A stretch of DNA of 57,516 nucleotides from an uncultured Bacillota bacterium (lineage in GTDB: Bacteria > Bacillota > Clostridia > Lachnospirales > Lachnospiraceae). The translations under genes were made by a program, and so were the position numbers. The stretch spans positions 1 through 57,516 of the forward strand of contig CAJKMA010000010.1 in NCBI GenBank assembly GCA_905200905.1, read 5' to 3'. Under the pieces are notes generated by a model. The model was given only the letters and a program-made list of their open reading frames with translations. It did not search any database and had not been told where the DNA came from. Of the stretch, positions 51,534 to 57,516 are shown piece after piece; within the stretch, counting starts at the first letter, position 1, and the number at the start of each line of letters is the position of its first letter.

Positions 51534-52215
51534 AATTTTAATTATTGAGGATGAGGAAGCCATTGCAGATTTAGAGAAGGATTATTTGGAATTAAGTGGA
51601 TTTCAGGTTTCTATTGAAAACAGAGGCGATGTAGGATTAAAGAAAGCACTGGAAGAGGATTATGACTTGTTTATCCTGGATTTGATGCTTCCTGAAGTAG
51701 ACGGGTTTGAAATCTGCAGGGAAATCAGAAACCAGAAGAACACACCAATTATCATGGTATCAGCCAAGAAGGATGATATTGACAAAATCCGTGGGTTGGG
51801 ACTGGGAGCAGATGACTATATGACAAAGCCGTTCAGTCCAAGTGAGCTTGTGGCAAGGGTGAAGGCTCATCTTGCCAGATATGAGCGTCTGATTGGTACC
51901 GGTGTGCAGGAGAATGATATTATCGAAATCCGCGGGCTGAAGATTGACAAAACGGCCAGAAGAGTGTGGATCAATGGGGAAGAGAAGAATTTCACAACCA
52001 AGGAATTTGATCTCCTTACTTTTCTGGCACAGAATCCAAACAGGGTGTTTACCAAAGATGAATTGTTCAAGGAAATTTGGGCAATGGAATCTATTGGAGA
52101 TATTGCTACAGTTACTGTGCATATCAAGAAGATTCGTGAAAAAATAGAATTTAATACTGCTAAACCTCAGTATATTGAAACAATCTGGGGCGTGGGATAT
52201 CGGTTTAAGGTGTGA
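51526..52215 (+). CDS. OmpR-family response regulator
   Basis: The protein has 229 residues. The receiver has Asp52 (LFILDLMLPEVDG) and VSAKKDD, with the switch Lys in MTKPFSPSEL. The winged-helix DNA-binding domain is LKIDKTARRVWINGEEKNFTTKEFDLLTFLAQNPNRVFTKDELFKEIW, with TVTVHIKKIREKIE as recognition helix. It is the partner of the kinase upstream. Targets are unknown apart from possible autoregulation. Confidence 0.95.
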   Translation: MSKILIIEDEEAIADLEKDYLELSGFQVSIENRGDVGLKKALEEDYDLFILDLMLPEVDGFEICREIRNQKNTPIIMVSAKKDDIDKIRGLGLGADDYMTKPFSPSELVARVKAHLARYERLIGTGVQENDIIEIRGLKIDKTARRVWINGEEKNFTTKEFDLLTFLAQNPNRVFTKDELFKEIWAMESIGDIATVTVHIKKIREKIEFNTAKPQYIETIWGVGYRFKV

Positions 52216-52225
52216 GATGATTTAA

Positions 52226-52243
52226 GGGGCTGGAAACAGCCCC
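52226..52243. terminator. Hairpin between convergent response regulator and decarboxylase genes
   Basis: GGGGCTG (52226-52232) pairs with CAGCCCC (52237-52243) around GAAA. There is no T-run on the plus strand and only a weak one on the minus strand, so the efficiency is uncertain. Confidence 0.45.
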
Positions 52244-52257
52244 CTGAATACATTCAC

Positions 52258-53691
52258 TTACACCAAAACACGAATAGATTGCTGCCTGTAATCTTTCATG
52301 CCTTGCAGATACATGCCCTGGGTTTTTAAATGCTCTGCCTGAATCAGAAATTCTTCGGAAATGATTTCCCCTGGTACAAGAAGTGGGATTCCTGGTGGAT
52401 ATAAATAGGCGTACTCCGTGGATACTCTGCCCTTGCTTTCCTTCAAAGGAACAGTTTCCCAAATTCCCTCCATTGCCTGCCAGATTGCACATTTTTGCTG
52501 GTTTTTTGCAGTGCGTTTAGAGTCTTCAAAAACATATTTATGTATTTGCTGCTCTTTTCTCCATAAACTTTCGTCGGTTTCTAATAGTGCATTTACCAGC
52601 CTGTCAAATCCCTCTTGGCTGTCCATGACACTTGTCAGTGCCAAAACATATTGTTCTGCTTCCATTTCCATTTCCAGATGGTATTTTGTTCTCAAAATAT
52701 GGTGAAGCTGTGGGCCATTGATAGGGGCATTCACCGTTGAAATGACAAACTTGGATAAATCCATATCAAAAATATCTTTCTGTACTTTGAAATCCAAATC
52801 TATTAAGTGGAGAACTTTCATGGCACATAACTGTTTTCGTGCATTTTTTACTCTCATGGAAAAAAGTTCAAATTGTTCTGTGCTCTGTTCTTTTAAAAAC
52901 CGAAGACAATAGGAAATTCCTCCCATTAAAATATAGGAAGGGCTGCTGGTTTCGTAAATTCCAAGAAATTCCTCCAGTTTTTCGGTAGAAACCAGGTTGC
53001 CTTTTTTGTGAAGGAGGGCTGTTTGTGTCATTGCAGGTAATGTTTTATGTAAACTATGTATCACAACATCGGCACCAAGTTCAAGAGCTGATACCGGAAA
53101 ATCTTGGTGAAAGGCAAAATGAGCACCGTGTGCTTCATCTACAATAAGCGGTATCCCATAACGATGTACAATCTGGGCAATCTTTGCTATGTCTGACACG
53201 ATTCCGTCATAGCTGGGAGAGGTGATTACTACGGCTTGGATATCTTCGTTTTCCAGCAGGGATTTTTCCACATCTTCCGGTAAAATTCCTCCGTTTAATC
53301 CACAGAAAGGTTCGTAAGATGGGTACAAATAAGTCGTTTTAAGACCACGCAGGTAAGCGGCATGATATACGGCTTTGTGGCAGTTTCTTGCCATAAGAAG
53401 TTTTCCACCCCGCAAGGTACAGGCGGAGACAGCAGCCAGGATACCGGCTGTACTGCCGTTTATCAAAAACCAGGATTTATCTGCATGATATAAAGAGGCT
53501 GCCAGCTCCTGATTTTCCTTTATGATTCCTTCTGCATGATGTAGATTGTCAAAATCTGTTATCTCCGTAATATCCACTTCGTAAGGATTCCTAAGATACG
53601 GAGAATGAACCTGGCGTTTGTGCCCTGGCATGTGAAAAGGATAAAAGTCTGTCTTGCTGTATTCATATAAAGATTCGTCTAGGTAGTTCAT
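52258..53691 (-). CDS. Orn/Lys/Arg decarboxylase family PLP enzyme
   Basis: The protein has 477 residues, the short YaaO/SpeA type without the N-terminal wing domain. PLP-site features are DEAHGAHFAFH and the Lys in HSLHKTLPAMTQTALLH; the start is FYPFHMPGHKR. The substrate (arginine, lysine or ornithine) cannot be told from sequence reading alone. In Bacillus a homologue (yaaO) lies in the tmk-holB-yaaT region, so this neighbourhood is conserved, although here the gene points the other way. Confidence 0.9.
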   Translation of the reverse strand: MNYLDESLYEYSKTDFYPFHMPGHKRQVHSPYLRNPYEVDITEITDFDNLHHAEGIIKENQELAASLYHADKSWFLINGSTAGILAAVSACTLRGGKLLMARNCHKAVYHAAYLRGLKTTYLYPSYEPFCGLNGGILPEDVEKSLLENEDIQAVVITSPSYDGIVSDIAKIAQIVHRYGIPLIVDEAHGAHFAFHQDFPVSALELGADVVIHSLHKTLPAMTQTALLHKKGNLVSTEKLEEFLGIYETSSPSYILMGGISYCLRFLKEQSTEQFELFSMRVKNARKQLCAMKVLHLIDLDFKVQKDIFDMDLSKFVISTVNAPINGPQLHHILRTKYHLEMEMEAEQYVLALTSVMDSQEGFDRLVNALLETDESLWRKEQQIHKYVFEDSKRTAKNQQKCAIWQAMEGIWETVPLKESKGRVSTEYAYLYPPGIPLLVPGEIISEEFLIQAEHLKTQGMYLQGMKDYRQQSIRVLV

Positions 53692-53777
53692 AAGTTTGTC
53701 TCCATCAAAATATTAGTGTGATTATTATACCATAAAATATAACTTATATCGAATGACAGAATTTTTTTTCCATTCCG

Positions 53778-53806
53778 TTGCGCAACCATTCTTCCCATGA
53801 TATGAT
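53778..53806 (+). promoter_or_regulatory. Promoter of the guanylate kinase-like gene
   Basis: TTGCGC (53778-53783), a 17-base spacer and TATGAT (53801-53806), 30 bases before the start. Confidence 0.6.
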
Positions 53807-53835
53807 TGCGGTGAGAAGAAAGGAAGGTCAGGCAG

Positions 53836-54423
53836 ATGGGAAAGATTTTTTATATCATGGGAAAGAGTTCCTCCGGGAAGGATACGATTTACAGCAGATT
53901 ATTGCAAGATGAAGATATGCAGTTAAAAAAGATTATTCTTTATACCACCAGGCCAATGCGTGAAGGGGAACAGGATGGCAGAGAGTATCATTTCGTACAA
54001 AAAGAGAGTTTTGATACATTTTACAAACAGGGAAGAGTGATTGAGTCCAGAACATACCATACCGTGTATGGCCCTTGGATTTATTTTACAGCAGATGACG
54101 GACAGATTGCATTGGAGCAGGAAAATTACCTGGGAATCGGAACCCTGGAATCCTATGAGGGAATGAAACAATATTATGGGAAAGAAAATATCTGTCCTCT
54201 TTATATAGAAGTGGAAGATGGAGAACGGCTGAAACGTGCCATCAGCAGAGAAGAACAGCAGAAGGTGCCGAAGTATGAAGAAATGTGCAGGAGATTCCTG
54301 GCAGACGCAGAGGATTTTTCTGAGGAAAAACTGGCACAGGCGGGGATTGGAAGAAGATTTGCAAACAAGGAACTGGAACAGTGTATAAAAGAAATTAAAA
54401 ACTGGATACAAACGTTGCAGTAG
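53836..54423 (+). CDS. Guanylate kinase-like protein
   Basis: The protein has 195 residues. P-loop GKSSSGKDT and the GMP-binding pattern YTTRPMREGEQDGREYHFV mark the guanylate kinase family. The rest diverges from standard Gmk, and the usual lid (ARREM-like) is not obvious, so this may be a paralogue and not the essential Gmk. It occupies the place that tmk has in the Bacillus holB region. AGGAAGG lies before the ATG. Confidence 0.8.
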   Translation: MGKIFYIMGKSSSGKDTIYSRLLQDEDMQLKKIILYTTRPMREGEQDGREYHFVQKESFDTFYKQGRVIESRTYHTVYGPWIYFTADDGQIALEQENYLGIGTLESYEGMKQYYGKENICPLYIEVEDGERLKRAISREEQQKVPKYEEMCRRFLADAEDFSEEKLAQAGIGRRFANKELEQCIKEIKNWIQTLQ

Positions 54424-54444
54424 AAGGAAAAGATATGCTATAAT
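54415..54444 (+). promoter_or_regulatory. holB operon promoter
   Basis: TTGCAG (54415-54420), an 18-base spacer and TATAAT (54439-54444), overlapping the end of the guanylate kinase-like gene. Confidence 0.55.
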
Positions 54445-54476
54445 TGGCTATATCATTGGAAAAGAGGTGAGTTGCA

Positions 54477-55466
54477 ATGCAGGAAGTAAAAAACGTATTG
54501 GGACATGAGGAGATTTTAAAACATTTACAAAACGCAGCAGCCATGGAACAGGTTTCCCATTCTTATCTTTTTGCAGGAGAAAAGGGAAGTGGCAAGAAAC
54601 TTCTGGCAAAACTTTTTGCTATGACATTGCAATGTGAAAAACACGGAAAGGAACCATGTCTGCATTGCAGTTCCTGTAAGAAAGCTATGAACCGAAATCA
54701 CCCGGATATAATATATATCAATCATGAGAAACCGGCCTCCATAGGAATTGAAGATATTAGGGAACAATTAATAGGAGATGTGGCTATTAAGCCTTATACA
54801 GGGCCTTATAAGATTTATATTGTAGATGAAGCAGAGAAAATGACTGTCCAGGCACAGAATGCCCTTTTGAAAACCATTGAGGAGCCGCCTGCTTATGCAG
54901 TGATTCTTCTTTTAGTAAACAACGAAGGTGCATTGCTTCCTACGATTTCCTCCAGATGTGTGACATTGAACTTCAAACCCGTGCGGGATGAAGTAATCAA
55001 GAAATATCTGATGGAGGAGCTTCATGTACCTGATTATCAGGCAGAGGTCAGTGTTGCCTTCGCACAGGGTAATGTGGGGAAAGCGAAACAGATTGCTACG
55101 GCAGAAGATTTTTCAGATATGATGGAAGCGGCTTTCCGCATTTTGAAAAAAGGAAAGGATATGGAGGTTTACGAGATGGTAGATGCCATCCGCTTGCTTT
55201 CTGAGCAGAAGCATACAGTTTATGAATATCTGGATTTATTCCTGGTATGGTTCCGGGATGTTCTGATGTTCAAGGCAACCCATGAGATTGACGGACTTGT
55301 TTTCCGCCAGGAATATAATGCCATTAAGAACAGGGCAGACAGCAGTTCTTATGAAGGACTTGAGAATATTATCAAGGGCATCGAGACTGCCAAGGCACGT
55401 TTGCAGGCAAACGTGAATTTTGACTTAACTATGGAACTTTTGTTCCTTACAATCAGGGAGAACTAA
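54477..55466 (+). CDS. holB: DNA polymerase III subunit delta prime
   Basis: The protein has 329 residues and is a clamp-loader component. GHEEILKHLQNAAAMEQVSHSYLFAGEKGSGKKLLAKLFA contains the P-loop-like GEKGSGKK. The zinc-binding Cys cluster (CEKHGKEPCLHCSSC) and the SRC motif (ISSRCVTLNF) are present. The ATG follows AGAGGTGAG. RicT starts 1 base after its stop, so they are in one operon. Confidence 0.94.
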   Translation: MQEVKNVLGHEEILKHLQNAAAMEQVSHSYLFAGEKGSGKKLLAKLFAMTLQCEKHGKEPCLHCSSCKKAMNRNHPDIIYINHEKPASIGIEDIREQLIGDVAIKPYTGPYKIYIVDEAEKMTVQAQNALLKTIEEPPAYAVILLLVNNEGALLPTISSRCVTLNFKPVRDEVIKKYLMEELHVPDYQAEVSVAFAQGNVGKAKQIATAEDFSDMMEAAFRILKKGKDMEVYEMVDAIRLLSEQKHTVYEYLDLFLVWFRDVLMFKATHEIDGLVFRQEYNAIKNRADSSSYEGLENIIKGIETAKARLQANVNFDLTMELLFLTIREN

Positions 55467-55467
55467 G

Positions 55468-56352
55468 ATGACAAGAGTAATTGGAGTTAGATTTCGCAAT
55501 GTTGGGAAAATCTATTACTTTTCACCAAAGGATTTGGAGATACACACAGGCGACCATGTGATTGTGGAAACGGCAAGAGGAGTGGAGTACGGGCATGTGG
55601 TTCTTGCCCCTAGAGATGTGGAAGATGAAAAAGTAATCCAGCCTTTGAAAGAGGTGATTCGCATTGCAAATCCTCAGGATGACAAGAAAGAGGAGATAAA
55701 CCGGAAAAAAGAAAAAGAAGCCTTTCAGGTGTGTTTAAAGAAAATCAGAGAGCACAGCCTGGAGATGAAGCTGATTGATGTGGAATACACATTTGATAAT
55801 AATAAAATTTTGTTTTATTTTACCGCAGACGGAAGAATCGATTTCCGTGAGCTGGTAAAAGATCTGGCGGCAATTTTTAAGACAAGAATCGAGCTTCGTC
55901 AGATTGGTGTCAGGGATGAAACCAAGATTCTTGGTGGAATTGGTATCTGTGGACGTCCACTGTGCTGTCACACCTATCTTTCCGAATTTGTGCCAGTTTC
56001 TATCAAAATGGCAAAAGAGCAGAATCTGTCTTTAAATCCTACAAAGATTTCAGGTGTATGCGGCAGACTGATGTGCTGCCTGAAAAATGAGGAAGAGACT
56101 TATGAGGAACTGAACAGGAAACTTCCAAATACAGGAGACAGAGTTACCACACCGGAAGGTCTCAAAGGTGAAGTGCAGAGCGTGAATGTGCTGCGTCAGT
56201 TAGTAAAAGTGATTGTTGATGTGGAGGATGAGAAGGAAATCAGAGAGTATCAGGCTTCTGAATTAAAATTCAAATCCAGACAGAAAAAAGAAAAACTGAA
56301 ATTAACGGAAGAAGAAATGAAGGCATTAAAGGAACTGGAAAAGGACAAATAG
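55468..56352 (+). CDS. ricT: PSP1-domain protein RicT (YaaT)
   Basis: The protein has 294 residues. The PSP1 domain (about 60-145) is followed by the Cys motifs CGRPLCC and CGRLMCC. In Bacillus, RicT forms the Y-complex with RicA and RicF, which carries Fe-S clusters and aids RNase Y maturation of mRNAs and phosphorelay in sporulation. RicA and RicF are not in this window. The C-terminal tail is Lys/Glu-rich. Confidence 0.93.
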   Translation: MTRVIGVRFRNVGKIYYFSPKDLEIHTGDHVIVETARGVEYGHVVLAPRDVEDEKVIQPLKEVIRIANPQDDKKEEINRKKEKEAFQVCLKKIREHSLEMKLIDVEYTFDNNKILFYFTADGRIDFRELVKDLAAIFKTRIELRQIGVRDETKILGGIGICGRPLCCHTYLSEFVPVSIKMAKEQNLSLNPTKISGVCGRLMCCLKNEEETYEELNRKLPNTGDRVTTPEGLKGEVQSVNVLRQLVKVIVDVEDEKEIREYQASELKFKSRQKKEKLKLTEEEMKALKELEKDK

Positions 56353-56364
56353 AGAGGAAACAGC

Positions 56365-57117
56365 ATGGATAGAGAAAAACTGGTTCTGGAGCATGAAAGA
56401 CTGGATGACCTTCAAAATGGATATATGCTGATTCAAAATCCAAAACAATTTTGTTTTGGGATTGATGCGGTGCTGCTGTCCTGGTTTGCAAATGTAAAAC
56501 CGCAGGAGCAGGTACTGGATATGGGAACGGGGACTGGAATAGTCCCCATTTTATTAAAAGCAAGATATCCTAAGGGAAAGTACACTGGTCTGGAAATACA
56601 AGAAGAGAGTGCAGATGTGGCCAGAAGGAGTGTAGCATATAATCATCTGGAAGAGGATATTGTCATTACCACGGGAGACATCAAGGAGGCCGCAGCCATT
56701 TATGGAGGGTCTTTTTTTGATGTGGTGACTACAAATCCTCCCTATATGGTAGGAAATCATGGACTCACAGGAGACAATCAGGCAAAAATCATAGCCAGGC
56801 ACGAAACCTTATGTACCCTGGAAGATGTAATTTCTCAGGCGGCAAAAGTGTTAAAACCAAGGGGACGGTTTTATATGGTACACCGGCCTTTCCGGCTGGC
56901 AGAAATCATGAGTGTGATGGTGAAATACAGGATTGAGCCAAAGAGAATGCGTCTGGTGCATCCTTATGTGGATAAAGAACCCAACATGGTTTTGATAGAA
57001 GGGATGCGTGGCGGAAATTCCAGGATGACCGTGGAGAAACCGTTGATTGTTTACGAAAAACCTGGAGTTTATACCAGGGAAATATTTGATATTTACGGAC
57101 AGGAGACAAAGAAATGA
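56365..57117 (+). CDS. trmN6: tRNA1(Val) adenine-N6 methyltransferase-like protein
   Basis: The protein has 250 residues. The SAM motif VLDMGTGTGIVPILLKARYP and the N6-adenine catalytic motif TTNPPYMV are clear, and FCFGIDAVLLSWFA at the start is typical of TrmN6/YabB. The tRNA target is assigned by family only. It starts 12 bases after ricT and overlaps rsmI by four bases. Confidence 0.9.
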   Translation: MDREKLVLEHERLDDLQNGYMLIQNPKQFCFGIDAVLLSWFANVKPQEQVLDMGTGTGIVPILLKARYPKGKYTGLEIQEESADVARRSVAYNHLEEDIVITTGDIKEAAAIYGGSFFDVVTTNPPYMVGNHGLTGDNQAKIIARHETLCTLEDVISQAAKVLKPRGRFYMVHRPFRLAEIMSVMVKYRIEPKRMRLVHPYVDKEPNMVLIEGMRGGNSRMTVEKPLIVYEKPGVYTREIFDIYGQETKK

Positions 57118-57516
57118 GTGGAATGTTATATTTATGTGCCACCCCCATTGGGAATCTGGAAGACATTACCTACCGGGTGCTCAGGATTCTGAAGGAAGCA
57201 GATTTGATTGCAGCGGAGGACACCAGAAACAGCATTAAGTTATTGAATCATTTTGAAATAAAAACTCCAATGACCAGCTATCACGAGTACAATAAATACG
57301 AAAAAGGGCGTTATCTGATAGAACAGATGCAGGAGGGTAAAAATATAGCCCTGATTACAGATGCGGGAACGCCAGGAATTTCAGATCCTGGGGAGGAACT
57401 GGTGGCTATGTGTTACGAGGCAGGAATTCCGGTGACATCCCTTCCGGGACCGGCAGCCTGCATTACTGCACTGACCATATCAGGATTGCCAACCAGGAGG
57501 TTTGCTTTTGAAGCGT
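57114..57516 (+). CDS. rsmI: 16S rRNA 2'-O-ribose methyltransferase RsmI, cut by the window end
   Basis: The first 134 residues are present. MSGMLYLCATPIGNLEDITYRVLRILKEADLIAAEDTRNSIKLL and ALITDAGTPGISDPGEELV are the tetrapyrrole-methylase-like signature of RsmI, which methylates C1402 of 16S rRNA. The ATG at 57114 overlaps the trmN6 stop (ATGA). The 3' end lies outside the window. Confidence 0.95.
   Translation, partial: MSGMLYLCATPIGNLEDITYRVLRILKEADLIAAEDTRNSIKLLNHFEIKTPMTSYHEYNKYEKGRYLIEQMQEGKNIALITDAGTPGISDPGEELVAMCYEAGIPVTSLPGPAACITALTISGLPTRRFAFEA

Overview
The window reads as a chromosomal segment of a low-to-moderate GC, spore-forming Firmicute. Lachnospiraceae (Blautia/Mediterraneibacter-like) is the best guess. 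The support is a spoIIID gene, Gram-positive sortase/pilin cassettes, a QueT transporter with a preQ1-type leader, a DUF1002 protein, and a decarboxylase - holB - ricT - trmN6 - rsmI neighbourhood like that of Bacillus and Clostridia. The family assignment is inference from gene content only.

Region A (1-24.9 kb) is a surface-appendage locus with two sortase pilus cassettes on either side of a dedicated two-component system. Cassette 1 (163-9945) has the gene order of the streptococcal FCT pilus: large adhesin, a small charged protein, an inactive signal-peptidase homologue (SipA-like), an FctA/Spy0128-type major pilin, a class B sortase and an FctB-like minor pilin. The adhesin gene is broken by one in-frame TAA (3106-3108): the N-terminal piece has the signal peptide and the C-terminal piece has the KPNTG anchor. 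The regulators follow (10137-13338): a LytS/YesM-like kinase and a response regulator with a winged-helix output domain. Cassette 2 (13531-24906) has a giant LPETG adhesin of about 2670 residues with about 30 copies of an AGGFxG motif, a D2-type LPGTG major pilin, a class C sortase and a minor pilin. The promoters of the two adhesin genes share a 19-bp element overlapping an extended -10, a likely target of the adjacent response regulator. In both cassettes a strong hairpin without a T-tract lies between the major pilin and its sortase.

Region B (24.9-34.4 kb) is mixed: spoIIID (its ribosome-binding site lies inside the terminator-like hairpin that ends the pilus operon), two MATE transporters, guaA, a membrane acyltransferase, a MerR-type regulator with a DUF3784-like membrane protein, a decayed toxin-antitoxin pair, a YgjP-like metallopeptidase, and queT behind a pseudoknotted leader.

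Region C (34.4-48.4 kb) is largely housekeeping: a TPR/AAA-like protein, rsmA, a ROK repressor, a secreted DUF1002 protein behind a duplicated palindromic promoter, a PTS-IIC-like membrane protein, an S1-domain protein, a CBS/DHH manganese pyrophosphatase, a flavin reductase-like protein, shikimate kinase, murA, and metK under a SAM-I riboswitch.

Region D (48.4-57.5 kb) holds a DUF234-type ATPase, an OmpR-type two-component system, an Orn/Lys/Arg decarboxylase, a guanylate kinase-like protein, holB, ricT, trmN6 and the start of rsmI, which runs off the window. No tRNA, rRNA, CRISPR array, transposase or phage gene was recognised.
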